30,722 bases of DNA, from NCBI GenBank assembly GCA_002887195.1, contig PJAB01000285.1, forward strand, positions 1-30,722, read 5' to 3'. Of the stretch, positions 6,901-15,085 are shown piece after piece. How positions within the stretch are numbered: the first letter of the stretch is position 1; every line of letters starts with the position of its first letter. A program made the position numbers and the translations under genes. The notes beneath the pieces were generated by a model. That model was given only the letters and a program-made list of their open reading frames with translations, was not told where the DNA came from and did not search any database. The DNA comes from Chrysochromulina parva (taxonomy: Eukaryota > Haptophyta > Prymnesiales > Chrysochromulinaceae).

Positions 6901-9866
6901 CTGCCGCCATCTCTGCCGCCATCTCTGCCGCCGTAGCTGTCGCCGTAGCTGTCGCCGTCGGTCGCGCCGTAGCCGGCGCGGCCGGTAGCTGAATGGCGCG
7001 GCGGCTGGCGATAAGGTGACGGCCGGCCGTAGGGTGAACGGTCGAGCGCGCCAGCCCGCATCGGAGAGCCGACGGGCGAGACGAGTTGACTGGACGCGAG
7101 CGATCCAGGCACCGATGAGTAGCGTGAGGTCGTTCGGCTCTCCGCATGGCCAGCAGCTGCGAGAGCCTCGGAGAGGCGGTGGAGCGCGACGTGGAGCTCG
7201 CCCAACGGCTCCTCCATGCTCTCACCCACCACGCCCGCCGCTGGCGCGCCGTAGGGCACCCGTGAGGCGTACCGGTATGGTGAGGCATGCGGTGAGGCGG
7301 GCGCCCCGTACCGGTACGCCCCATAGGGCTGCGAGGCGTACCCACGCGGCGAGTGGCGCTGTGGAATGCCGAAGAGCTCGCCTGCCGAGGCGCCCACTCC
7401 GTCGGCGGCACTCGCGAAGCCGCCGCTGGGCCCGCCGAGTCCGTCGCCGCCGAGGCCCGCCGCGCCGGCGCCGGTGGCGAGGTGAGGCGGCAACCCGAGT
7501 GCGTGGAGGTCGGATGGGTGTAGCCCCGCGAGATCGAGTCCCCGAAGGCCGAGGTCGCGCAGACGCTCCTCGACCGCCTGCGCCTCCATCGCGTGCGCCA
7601 TCTGTGCCATCGCGGCGCGCCGTGCCCTCGCTGCCTCCGTCGAGTCGCGGGCGTGCGGCAGCGGCTCGAACAGCTGCAACGCGGAGCCGGGCGCCATCCC
7701 TAGCTGGCGAGCGAGCTCATGCAGCGCCGCGTCGTCAGAGCCGTTAGAGCCGTTAGAGGCGAGAGGACCGCGAGCGAGGGAGCCGAGGATGCCCAGTACG
7801 GCGGCGAGGGGACCCGACTTCGCACCGGCGGCGCTCGCGCCCGCGCCCGCGCCCGCGCCCGCGCTCGCGCTCCCGCGGCCCGCAGAGTACACTCCGAGCT
7901 CGGCGAGGCGCATCCGGAGGTTGAGGAGCCCAGGATCGTTCTCCTTGGCGGCGGCGGCGGCGGCCGCGGCGGAGGCGGCGTTGGAGGGGGCGGCGGCGGC
8001 GGCGTCTTCCTTCTTCTTGTCGCCTGTGTTCAGCGGGAGGCCGAGGCTGAGCTTGAGTCGGGCCATCGACTCCTCGAGCGTCACTGACGGGTAGCCGCCC
8101 TCCGACCCGACGTACTTCGAGAGCGCGGCGTGCGGGTGCGATTGCGAGTACAGCCCACGTCGGTGAGTCTCCTTGGAGGGCGGGAGCGCGCCCGCCGAGC
8201 TGTTCCTGCCGCCCGATGCCGCGTCGTCAGGAGCACTCGATAGCAGCCAGCGCGCGTGCTCGATCGCGGGCTCGGCCGCCGCGGCATCGCGCGTCGCGTC
8301 GTCGACGGCCCTGGTGAGGCGTAACGACGCGAGACGCGCCTCCTGCGCTTCGGACGGCTGCGCTTCGAGGAGTGCCCCGAGCATGTCGACGTCACCTGCC
8401 TTGGCGGCGCTGCTGATCAGAGTGCTCCGATCGGACGCATTCTCACTCAGCAGCTTCTTGAGCGTCGCCGCGTCCGCGCGCCTCGCAGCGAGACCGATGG
8501 CCTCCACCCGGCGCAGCGAGGCGGAGTCGTCCTCCGAGCGAGACGCCCCGGCGGACTGCGCCCTGACGGGCGGCACGCCGAGGTGCCCAGCGACGACCGC
8601 TTGAGGCGCCATATCGTCGTCGGGCGCGCCGTAGGAAGTGGCGGCCGGCGCGGCGGCTGGCTGCGCGCCCCCGGCGCGCGCCTTGGCTGCCGCAGCCTCT
8701 TCAGAGGTGAGCTCAGTCACCACCTGCACCAGACCGCCGTCCGCCGGTGCGACCTTCTTCCTCTCCTCCTCCTTTTTCTGATCGGTCGCCTTCTTGTCAG
8801 CCTCCTTCTTGTCCTCCGTCTTCTTGTCCTTCTTCTCCGCCGTCTTTGCCGCGGCTGACTTCTCGTCGGATGTGAGCTCGGTCAGCCAGTCTGGCCGCCC
8901 ACCTGGCGCGCCGAGTCCGGAGAGCACGGGCGCGGCAGGCGCCGACAGCCACACGGCCATCGTTCGGCCGCTGCTGCCGCTGCCGCTCGCTGAGCCGCTC
9001 TTGCCGGCGCCGCCGCCGGCGCCGGCGCCGCCGATGCCGCCGATGCCGCTAGCTGTGCCGCTCTTGCCGTTACCAGCACTGCCGCCGCTGCCAGCACTGC
9101 AGCCGCTGCCGCTTGCGCCGAGGAGCTCCGCATGCAAATGATAGGCGCTCGGCACCGAGCCACTCGCGGACGGCTTGTCGGTGCCAATCCTGAGCCAGCT
9201 CAGTGTCGCATGGTCGCCTCGCGCCTTGGCCCAGGCTTCGACGTTCGCGTCGCGCAGGTCCTCGAGGAGCTTCTGCTCGCGACGGCGCGCGGCGAGCTCG
9301 ACGAGCGCGGGCACGGCATGCGCGAGCGCCGGCTGTGTCAGGTGGCCCTCGGTCAGCACGCGATCATACTCAGGGTGCATGGCAGCGACGATATCATGGT
9401 CGCCCGCGAGCAGGGCCGCCTCGAGGCGCGCGCCGACGCAGACGCGCAGCTTCTTCTCAATCTCTGCGGGCTGCTTCGGCGGGTCCGGCTTCTTTGCGAT
9501 TGGTGGAGGCTTCTTCGGCTCCTCCGGCTCGAACAGCCGCTCCGGACCGCTGGGCGGTGCGAGATCGAGCCGCGCGAGCGGAGTCGTGCGAGAGAGAGCG
9601 CGGGAAGAGGATGCGGAGACCGCGTCGGCCAGTGCGATCAACCGCGTGACGAGCACGTTGAGACCGCGCTGTGCCGCGAGGCCGACCAGCTCCGCGGGCA
9701 CGTGGTCGATCGAGGTCGCCACTGCGGGCTCCCGTCCCTCGCGCCACTCAGGGTCGAGCGTCCTTACTAGCTCGCCGTCTCCTTGGGCGGCTGCAGCTGC
9801 AGCGAGTGCCTGCAGCTCTGCTTGCAGCCGTCGCCGTGGCCCGTCCGAAGAGCCGAGGCCGAGCAT
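3954..9866 (-). CDS. Giant low-complexity protein, function unknown (1970 aa)
   Basis: This is one uninterrupted 1970-codon frame on the minus strand, and I do not recognise a family. The N-terminal quarter is helical and has short ankyrin-like stretches (for example AARRADAATLKKLLSE and AAKAGDVDMLGALLEA, about residues 450-520). A Lys-rich charged block lies near residues 335-368, followed by Ala/Gly/Ser tracts. The middle is Ser/Arg/Pro/Tyr-rich with small internal repeats (RPESGGSA, SRPASSRPGSSRP, three GGYPPAV copies). The C-terminus is more ordinary in composition (EDIRRRGVYHKGSTKTYQRE) and may be the conserved part. No signal peptide or membrane segment is evident. It could be a cytoskeletal or scaffold protein. 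The G+C bias also opens long antisense frames, but only this frame runs the full length. Introns hidden in the low-complexity parts cannot be excluded. Confidence 0.65.
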   Translation of the reverse strand: MLGLGSSDGPRRRLQAELQALAAAAAAQGDGELVRTLDPEWREGREPAVATSIDHVPAELVGLAAQRGLNVLVTRLIALADAVSASSSRALSRTTPLARLDLAPPSGPERLFEPEEPKKPPPIAKKPDPPKQPAEIEKKLRVCVGARLEAALLAGDHDIVAAMHPEYDRVLTEGHLTQPALAHAVPALVELAARRREQKLLEDLRDANVEAWAKARGDHATLSWLRIGTDKPSASGSVPSAYHLHAELLGASGSGCSAGSGGSAGNGKSGTASGIGGIGGAGAGGGAGKSGSASGSGSSGRTMAVWLSAPAAPVLSGLGAPGGRPDWLTELTSDEKSAAAKTAEKKDKKTEDKKEADKKATDQKKEEERKKVAPADGGLVQVVTELTSEEAAAAKARAGGAQPAAAPAATSYGAPDDDMAPQAVVAGHLGVPPVRAQSAGASRSEDDSASLRRVEAIGLAARRADAATLKKLLSENASDRSTLISSAAKAGDVDMLGALLEAQPSEAQEARLASLRLTRAVDDATRDAAAAEPAIEHARWLLSSAPDDAASGGRNSSAGALPPSKETHRRGLYSQSHPHAALSKYVGSEGGYPSVTLEESMARLKLSLGLPLNTGDKKKEDAAAAAPSNAASAAAAAAAAKENDPGLLNLRMRLAELGVYSAGRGSASAGAGAGAGASAAGAKSGPLAAVLGILGSLARGPLASNGSNGSDDAALHELARQLGMAPGSALQLFEPLPHARDSTEAARARRAAMAQMAHAMEAQAVEERLRDLGLRGLDLAGLHPSDLHALGLPPHLATGAGAAGLGGDGLGGPSGGFASAADGVGASAGELFGIPQRHSPRGYASQPYGAYRYGAPASPHASPYRYASRVPYGAPAAGVVGESMEEPLGELHVALHRLSEALAAAGHAESRTTSRYSSVPGSLASSQLVSPVGSPMRAGALDRSPYGRPSPYRQPPRHSATGRAGYGATDGDSYGDSYGGRDGGRDGGSRGGGRGGSFGGVAAWHLARRASDAPYYEPNSRPPSSRPASSRPGSSRPESGGSAHSHSHSRSRPESGGSARSGSSGGGFGGFGSGGGYDAYSAAGYATDSIMRPGTATDAQSLAPPPEHDETWRELLLRSAGLLAEPPDAPAPIAVRQVGYVTGYERRAERPLSGAQHAGPAGPASAREAAYGRGDGKARSRPASAGRERRDERPRSAGGGSRLAASIAGGPARAQSAPPRHPSSRGSSPPPGAIGADGSSVARVPEEPYSDVYDGRYGGRYDSQSRPAERTPSGYRSVVEEEAEGGWRAAAREWQPKMAPARLDPRLERPPAPHNVPAPRSPEYEPYDSGLPPPGGGAGAAASRRAEAARIEAAYQEVARAEAVRDAVRMQAAYDELAVARHDASAASKYEARVVGFLPQPDPPSTAPATAPGPGPAPARRSAFEGTAEQTTAEHPSREAASSRQSAVSGGLSVPPPVRLAVPRALAALAGASAAHAAEARGPSWSEPARELTREPAREYEPAPPPMTSRQPIPSHLTSRQPITSAHPDPFRAIELQACDARRSALDEDVRRLHRADDSAAAGGAGAAYSLGAAAQHSAAYSLGAAARSGSTLAAAAEPPPPRPPSGYAESAGRGIPPAVGGYPPAVGGYPPAVGGYPESAATNGGGRLGGAPSWAPAAARRAEDAAAVRARKHAWAMGYGGSFERGGGDGVGARGGAAPSGAARDDASRARDDASYVRASHGASLRRPTQLGVGGVTSGDALGRAPRVPKPALARPARRDQLDGHALSEHAARQQAAWEARQQELMVIGSNGLPAEVRARLGARGLVQARSTHPSTRAEPYVSRRVEQYASRRVEQHDWRPDSSTGNGSYCASVSDAAITAAEDIRRRGVYHKGSTKTYQREPPPLAPPLDRRQPDGRARQYASTHEAEGGMLWHGRLEAPPEKRPSAAIKQMVERDSPAPQPARVMDTSGVPRAVCYPTRGAPASIFR
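4957..5019 (-). repeat. 21-bp perfect tandem repeat, three copies
   Basis: Three identical 21-bp units lie head to tail (4957-4977, 4978-4998, 4999-5019) inside the giant gene. On the minus strand they encode the repeated GGYPPAV heptapeptide. It is a coding minisatellite, probably variable in copy number between strains. Confidence 0.9.
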
Positions 9867-10245
9867 CGCGGGGGTCTGCCACCAGTCGCGACGGGTGGCG
9901 CCGATTCGCTATTCATACCGGTACTTTCGTGGAGCGTTGTGGCGGGCGCGCACTTCAGTGGCCGACTTTCTATTGTGAAGTGGGTTCTTTCACTTTCGTA
10001 CCAAAGCACTCGTCGATCGGGTTTCTAGACAAATTTGTCACTGTTCACAGCGTGCCACCTCTACCGCCTCAGAAGGACTTGGACGAAACTCACGTTCACG
10101 ATCACGTCTATTGGCCGTCTCGGCAAGACGCACAACCACCGGACTTGGACAATTGTCCCTACGTACCTTTTTGAAGTTAACGAACCTGGTACCGTACAGT
10201 CCGGACTACACACCACGCGGCGCTACCGAGTCCGCTACGAGTGCT
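9867..10245. promoter_or_regulatory. Gap upstream of the giant gene, presumed promoter region
   Basis: This 379-bp gap separates the start of the giant minus-strand gene from the stop of the nuclease gene on the same strand. It is less G+C-rich than its neighbours. I see no TATA box on the minus strand and no conserved coding frame. Confidence 0.35.
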
Positions 10246-11118
10246 TCAAATCAAGGCTTCGCACGGCTTGAGATCGCCATCGCCGTCGAGCTTGGCCACG
10301 TCCCCATATGCCGGATAGTACCTGTCGAACCAAGCCTTGGCCTCGTCATACGAGTCAAAGTCGGCGCAGTCCTTGACATCGCCAGGGTTGGCCTCGAAAG
10401 CCGCCACCTCCTTAGCCTCACGCGCCGTGCTACGTTGCTGTTGCTTTGCCGAAGCTGTCTTCGTGGATGCAGGGCGCTGGTTTGCATTCGGGCCAAACCC
10501 TTTGCCTGCTGTGCTGCTGCGGCCGCCGCTGCTGCCGCCGCTGCTGCCGCCGCTGCTGCCGCCGCTGCTGCCGCTGCTGCTGCCGCCGCTGCTGCCGCTG
10601 CTGCCGGCATCAAAGCACGCGCTCCAAAGCCCAAGGCTCTCCGACTTGGCCTCGGCCTGTAGACGGTTGAACATCTCCTGATTCCGGATGTTGGGCTTGT
10701 AGGCCTTCGCGCGTGCATAGCCTTTGCGAACCAGAAGCTCGTTGATCGACTCACCATCTTTGTACAGGTACACGAGGCTGCGGCCAAACCGATCGAGTGG
10801 CTCCACGTCGGTGTCAAACTCCACCTCCGTGCCCGCCGGAAGCAGCCGCTTCATCTCTGCCGATGCTTCCGGTCCAAAACACTGTGGAGGCTCCCCACGC
10901 TCTCGCTGGGCCGGAGAGACCGTTTCTGGCGTGTTGATTCCAAGCAGGCGGGCTCGTCCGAGCTTTTCTAGTATCACTGTGTCGCCGTCCACAACCCGCT
11001 CAATGTAATCCGTCTGCATAGACCATGAAGCTTGCGGTGACCATGCGATCGTCGCTGCGCCGATGATCGCAATCAGCGTGCGCTGTGCGACATCGTTGAA
11101 CAGCCCATTAACGCGCAT
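10246..11118 (-). CDS. Secreted thermonuclease (SNase) with C-terminal excalibur domain
   Basis: The 290-residue product starts with a hydrophobic segment (LIAIIGAATIAW) that fits a signal peptide, so the ATG at 11118 is preferred to the longer frame from 11238. The SNase fold follows: VVDGDTV, RLLGINTPET and DRFGRSLVYLY hold the expected Asp, Arg, Glu and second Arg of the staphylococcal-nuclease active site; the usual D in DTPE is N here, a common variant. Such enzymes cleave DNA and RNA with Ca2+. A Ser/Gly repeat linker comes next, then an excalibur domain (DCADFDSYDEA, KLDGDGDLKPCE) with a DxDGDG calcium-binding motif. This domain pair is common in secreted bacterial nucleases, so bacterial ancestry is likely. 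A role in phosphate scavenging or attack on extracellular DNA is inference. Confidence 0.88.
   Translation of the reverse strand: MRVNGLFNDVAQRTLIAIIGAATIAWSPQASWSMQTDYIERVVDGDTVILEKLGRARLLGINTPETVSPAQRERGEPPQCFGPEASAEMKRLLPAGTEVEFDTDVEPLDRFGRSLVYLYKDGESINELLVRKGYARAKAYKPNIRNQEMFNRLQAEAKSESLGLWSACFDAGSSGSSGGSSSGSSGGSSGGSSGGSSGGRSSTAGKGFGPNANQRPASTKTASAKQQQRSTAREAKEVAAFEANPGDVKDCADFDSYDEAKAWFDRYYPAYGDVAKLDGDGDLKPCEALI
10511..10606 (-). repeat. GCTGCCGCC-type repeat coding the Ser/Gly linker
   Basis: A near-perfect trinucleotide-derived repeat encodes SSGGSSGG on the minus strand and joins the SNase and excalibur domains. Opposite-strand frames through it read as poly-Ala or poly-Leu/Arg and are artefacts. 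Confidence 0.8.
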
Positions 11119-12021
11119 TGCACTCGGGGCAGCCTGGCACTGGATCGGCGCTCCTCTGGTGTCTCTGGTAGTCGTCGATCCGTGCTGGAGGTCCGACACA
11201 TCGGTGATACAATCTCGATTCCGGGTGCACAATCTCAAAGGTCACAAACACAATCACGCGTGTGGAGACTCTTACAGTCCCCCTCTCCCGTGCACCATTA
11301 CACGCAAGTTGTGATTTTGTGTGTGCGAATGTGTGTGCGAATGTGAATGTGTGACTGTGTGACTTCTTGGAAATTCCTAAACACGCACAAGGGACACAGG
11401 GCCGACGTTCCACGTTCGGTAAGACAGATTGAAATTTCAATTTGTGACGGTGCACCGTGCTCTGTATGGATCTAGTAGGAACGCCCTGAGAGTGGACAAT
11501 AGCTTCCGCGACCGTGTCTGATGAGAAGCACCAGGACCCAGCGGGTATAAAAGTACCTCAATTAGCAGTGTCATCTTGGATCTAGATCGATCCCATGCGC
11601 CGGAATGATGATGCATGATCATTCCGCTCGCTGCAGGAGATTGTGAAGCGAGGTCGGGCACACGCCGCTCGACCGCGCCGCGCGCTCGCGCACCCGGCAT
11701 CCCCGCATACATGCACGGCACACCGCGTCGACACCGTCGCCATGCGATCGGATGCGCGCACACCCGATCCACAGTACACACATCCCGCGCAAATCGAGTG
11801 CGGCCCTCACCCCACGGAGACCGTTCACGTTCACGTACAGTTAGCCCTCACGGCTACTAACAATAAAAGTAGAAGCACAAGCGCTGGCCCCGTGGATGCG
11901 TGGAGACGCTCACCAGACGGACGTCCGAGCGGCACACTCCTTCCGCCTATCTTGATAACGGCCGCTCATGCGGTGCGCGCCTGCTCCGTAAGCTATGCCA
12001 ACTGCGACCAAGCTTCGCCAC
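11119..12021. other. Intergenic region with TATA box and inverted repeat, no supported CDS
   Basis: No frame carries a recognisable domain. Features seen: a TG-rich GTGTGCGAATGTG repeat at about 11320-11362; a TATAAAA box in plus orientation at 11546-11552 with no plus-strand gene behind it; and an inverted repeat at 11601-11626. The part next to 11119 is the presumed promoter region of the nuclease gene. Confidence 0.4.
11601..11626. other. Perfect 9-bp inverted repeat CGGAATGAT...ATCATTCCG
   Basis: Two 9-base arms (11601-11609, 11618-11626) flank the 8-base spacer GATGCATG. It lies about 50 bp downstream of the TATAAAA box. It could be a binding site for a dimeric factor or a hairpin in a transcript. 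Confidence 0.4.
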
Positions 12022-12804
12022 TTAGTTGTCCTCGGCCTCGGATGTGCTCCCCTTGGCCGCCCTTGGCCGCCTGGCCGCCTTTTGCTTGTCTGCTGCCGCC
12101 GCCTTCTGCGCCTCGTCCGCCTTTTGATTGGCCGCTGCCGCCTCCTTCTGCGCCTCCGTCTTCTCTTGCTTGGCTGCTGCAGCCTCCTTCTGCGCCTCAT
12201 CCGCCTTTTGATTGGCCGCTGCCGCCTCCTTCTGCGCCTCCGTCTTCTCTTGCTTGGCTGCTGCCGCCTCCTTCTGCGCCTCCGTCTTCTCTTGCTTGGC
12301 TGCTGCCGCCTCCTTCTGCGCCTCGTCCACCTTTTGCTCGGCCGCTGCCGCCTCCTTCTGCGCCGCCTTCTGAGCATGGATCGCCCCAGCCGTCAAATTC
12401 TGGAGAATGGCCACCTCATTGGTCGACATTGCCAGCGCCAACTCCAGATCGATCCTTTTGTCGAATGCTTGCTTGAGCTCCTTCTGGGCAATGATCTTCC
12501 CCATTCGCATCTGAATCTCTTGAACGGCCATCTGAATCTCTTGAACGGCGTTGGGATTCGAGGCGACCATCGAGGTCGCGAGCACCAGGGAGCCCAAGAC
12601 GACAAGCAGGATGCCGATGCAAGATTTGCTTCTGGAAGGCGCACCAACGCCGACATTCTGCTGCTCAGGGACCGGTTTAGCCGGCACTTTGTCCGCTTCG
12701 CCGTCGGTCGGGGGCGGCGCAACGCGTGATCGGACTTTCGAAGCACCGTCAGATTTGGGCGACGACCGTGGCGGCGACTTGCTGCGTGAATGGGGCCCAG
12801 CCAT
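12022..12804 (-). CDS. Single-pass membrane protein with tandem coiled-coil repeats
   Basis: The 260-residue product (start at 12804; an in-frame ATG at 12891 adds 29 residues) has a Ser/Arg/Pro-rich N-terminus (SRSKSPPRSSPKS), one strong membrane segment (IGILLVVLGSLVLATSMVAS), a short helical region and then about six copies of a 14-residue Ala/Lys/Glu/Gln repeat (KEAAAAKQEKTEAQ). The tail is basic then acidic. The repeat should form a long straight helix or coiled coil, much as in the middle domain of bacterial TolA, but there is no TolA C-terminal domain. The function is unknown; a membrane tether or spacer is plausible. Confidence 0.65.
   Translation of the reverse strand: MAGPHSRSKSPPRSSPKSDGASKVRSRVAPPPTDGEADKVPAKPVPEQQNVGVGAPSRSKSCIGILLVVLGSLVLATSMVASNPNAVQEIQMAVQEIQMRMGKIIAQKELKQAFDKRIDLELALAMSTNEVAILQNLTAGAIHAQKAAQKEAAAAEQKVDEAQKEAAAAKQEKTEAQKEAAAAKQEKTEAQKEAAAANQKADEAQKEAAAAKQEKTEAQKEAAAANQKADEAQKAAAADKQKAARRPRAAKGSTSEAEDN
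12105..12370 (-). repeat. 42-bp coding tandem repeat
   Basis: The phrase GCCGCCTCCTTCTGCGCCTC recurs every 42 bp, with two alternating unit types (one containing CGTCTTCTCTTGCTTGG, the other containing CCGCCTTTTGATTGG). It encodes the 14-residue repeat of the membrane coiled-coil protein. Alternation of unit types suggests duplication of pairs of units. Confidence 0.85.
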
Positions 12805-13312
12805 TTGTGTGGGACACGCGAGCGAGGAGTCGATTGCACGATGAAACCCGGCCCAGAGGGGCCTTTTTTGACAAATTTGGGACAAACTCATGTAACGTCA
12901 AATTGCATCTCGGAAGAAGATTCTTTGTCGATTTGGGTTTCGAATAGGAAACTAGGCGCAGGAAGCGCAGGAACTCTCACCCCCACTGCTAGCCTCGAGA
13001 GCACATTCGATAGGCTTCCGTTAGGTTGTCTGTTGTTTATGTAGTAACTGAACGCAGGAAGACTCTCCACTCTCGATCACGCAGTCGTGAGCACTCTCCG
13101 CCTTACGAGCAATGAACCGTCTCGAACTTATGTCTCGCTCGCTTGTCCCTGCGGCTCTTCCAAGGGTCGTCTTCCCACAGACCGACGGAAGCAGTTGTCC
13201 ATAGCCATTAATATTGGAGTGTCCTGGTTACAAATTGGACACTCATCACACCCCGGTGAGAACTGTGAACGCTCAGCCCAAGACGAGGCGCGAGCGCGCG
13301 CGCGCCGCCGCG
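12805..13312. promoter_or_regulatory. Divergent promoter region between two genes
   Basis: About 500 bp lie between the minus-strand membrane protein and the plus-strand HIS4-like gene. It is AT-richer than its flanks and has no recognisable coding frame beyond possible N-terminal extensions of either gene. No clear TATA box is seen. Confidence 0.35.
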
Positions 13313-15085
13313 ATGCTCATCCCAATCATAGGCTTCTCGCCCTCGGGCGAACCGCTGCTCGGCGACCAGGGCTTCGAGGTGGCGGATGTGCCATCCTTCG
13401 AGATTGTGCGCCGCCTTGGCGTCGCGTCACCGCTTGTGCTCTGCCTGCCGGCTGAGCTGCTCAAGGCGCCGCCGTCGGAGGCAATCTGCGAGTTGATGCG
13501 CGAGACGACGACGGTCGTCGGCCCATTTGCGCTCGAGCGTGCAGACGAGGCGCGCGAGTGGCTGAGCATGGGCGCGCACTACGCCCTCTTCCTGCCGCCG
13601 GCCAATCTCGGTATCGGAGCTGAGTGTCCTCCGGCGGCCAAGCCGCTGGCCGAGGTCGTGAGGGCCGCGGCGGCTGAGGTGGCGATCCCGGCAGAGCGCA
13701 TGATGCTGCTCGTCGACGTGCCGGCGCTCGAAAATGCGGCCGCGCTCGCGCGCTTCCAGGCCGACATCGAGTCCCTCGCGGCGCCTGCGGGCTCCGGCTG
13801 CTACGAGTGCTGCAAAAAGGAGACGTGTGGCGCCGTGTCTGGCGTGTGCGTGGTCGTGCCGCCGGGCACCTCGGAGAAGATCGAGGCGGATCTGCTCGGC
13901 GTTCTAGGCCCGCTCGCCGCGCGCGATCGGCTCCAGGTGTTCCTGGGCGGACTCTCGATGCTCACCTCGAGCGCGCAGCCAAGCTCGGTCGGGCACCTGC
14001 ACCACTCGTTCGCAATCCACGCCCTCGGCGCCGCGACGCTCGCGGAGGAGGCAAACGTCGCGACGCCCGCGGGAGGCTTCGTCGGTGCGCCGCCCGTCGC
14101 CGTCGTCGAGCTGCCCGCCGCCGCTGCCTCGTTGTACGCCCTCTTCGCCGCCCCGGCGCTCGAGCTCGGCCCGGCGGTGGCCGCGTGCGTGCGCACGGAC
14201 CGCTCGGATGGGTTGTTCCCGACACTTGTGCTCGAGGCGGACGGCGCGGCGCTCGGGCTGGTCTACTCGTCGACCCAGTCGATCGGAGCCGCGCTGCGCT
14301 GCGGTCGTGGAGTCTACTGGTCTCGCTCTCGCTCGTCGCTCTGGCGAAAAGGAGACACCTCGGGCGCGTGGCAGACACTGCGTCGCATCCAACTGGACTG
14401 CGACGCGGACGCGCTCTGCTTCACAGTGACGCAGCACGGCATCCCGCCCGCCTTCTGCCACAAGACGAGCCTCTCTTGTTGGGGACAGCCGACTGGCCTG
14501 CATGCGCTGCAACTCACGCTCTTCGCGCGCAAGGCCTCGGCGCCGCCCGGCTCGTATACCAAACGGCTCTTCGATGACGCGACGCTGCTCCGCAACAAAC
14601 TCGTCGAGGAGGCGCAGGAGCTTGCAGAGGCCACCGAGCCCGACCACGTTGCCGCCGAAGCGGCGGACCTGATCTACTTCGCGATGGTGCGCTGCGTCGC
14701 GGCGGGCGTCGGCCTCCCGCAGATCTCGTCTCATCTCGATCGGCGCGCCCTCAAGCTCGAGCGCCGTCCTGGGCACTCGAAGGCGAGCCGCATTGCCGCC
14801 GGCGACGCCATCCTGAGCGAAGCCAAGGGCAAAGCTGGCGCCGCCCCCGCGAGCACGGGCGCTCTCGTGGGCGCGAGCACGGGCGCGGGGCGGGCGCGAT
14901 GGCTGCCCGTGATCGCCTTCGGGGTGTACGCCCTCTACTTCGCGCCCGGCACGACGCTTGCCCTCGGGCAGGCGGTCCAGGCAGCGGCGGCGGCGGCGGC
15001 CAGCAAGGCAACGGCGGCGACCAACACGGTGGCGGCGGCGGCGGCGGCGGTGGCCAGCGCGGTGAGCCGCCGTCGTGGGCAGTAA
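13313..15085 (+). CDS. HIS4: HIS4-like phosphoribosyl-AMP cyclohydrolase / phosphoribosyl-ATP pyrophosphatase
   Basis: The product catalyses the second and third steps of histidine synthesis: hydrolysis of PR-ATP to PR-AMP and ring opening of PR-AMP. The 590-residue frame from 13313 begins MLIPIIGF, like fungal HIS4. Residues 1-285 match the extra N-terminal domain of fungal HIS4. The cyclohydrolase domain follows (about 290-395): VRTDRSDGLFPTLV, GLVYSS, SRSRSSLWRKGDTSG, DCDADAL and the zinc-ligand region FCHKTSLSCWG. The pyrophosphatase domain (about 415-490) has SYTKRLFDD, KLVEEAQELAEA and EAADLIYFA. Fungal HIS4 continues with histidinol dehydrogenase; here there is instead a hydrophobic segment (WLPVIAFGVYALYF, about 529-551) and an Ala-rich tail ending RRRGQ. 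An ATG at 13214 would add 33 basic residues, possibly a targeting sequence. I infer a bifunctional, membrane-anchored enzyme. Confidence 0.9.
   Translation: MLIPIIGFSPSGEPLLGDQGFEVADVPSFEIVRRLGVASPLVLCLPAELLKAPPSEAICELMRETTTVVGPFALERADEAREWLSMGAHYALFLPPANLGIGAECPPAAKPLAEVVRAAAAEVAIPAERMMLLVDVPALENAAALARFQADIESLAAPAGSGCYECCKKETCGAVSGVCVVVPPGTSEKIEADLLGVLGPLAARDRLQVFLGGLSMLTSSAQPSSVGHLHHSFAIHALGAATLAEEANVATPAGGFVGAPPVAVVELPAAAASLYALFAAPALELGPAVAACVRTDRSDGLFPTLVLEADGAALGLVYSSTQSIGAALRCGRGVYWSRSRSSLWRKGDTSGAWQTLRRIQLDCDADALCFTVTQHGIPPAFCHKTSLSCWGQPTGLHALQLTLFARKASAPPGSYTKRLFDDATLLRNKLVEEAQELAEATEPDHVAAEAADLIYFAMVRCVAAGVGLPQISSHLDRRALKLERRPGHSKASRIAAGDAILSEAKGKAGAAPASTGALVGASTGAGRARWLPVIAFGVYALYFAPGTTLALGQAVQAAAAAAASKATAATNTVAAAAAAVASAVSRRRGQ

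Noticed and set aside
5321..7747. Further long plus-strand and minus-strand frames (for example 5321-6445, 6410-7411, 7016-7747)
   Set aside because: Arg/Pro/Ala-rich shadow frames of the giant gene without recognisable motifs.
10111..10662. Frame with a long poly-Ala run
   Set aside because: It is the opposite strand of the Ser/Gly linker repeat in the nuclease gene.
11643..12729. Plus-strand frames rich in Pro/Ser or Leu/Arg
   Set aside because: They are shadows of the 42-bp coiled-coil repeat; the minus strand gives a sensible membrane segment plus heptads.
13807..14776. Long frames on both strands within the HIS4-like gene
   Set aside because: The HIS4-like frame has all conserved enzyme motifs; the others are GC-driven shadows.
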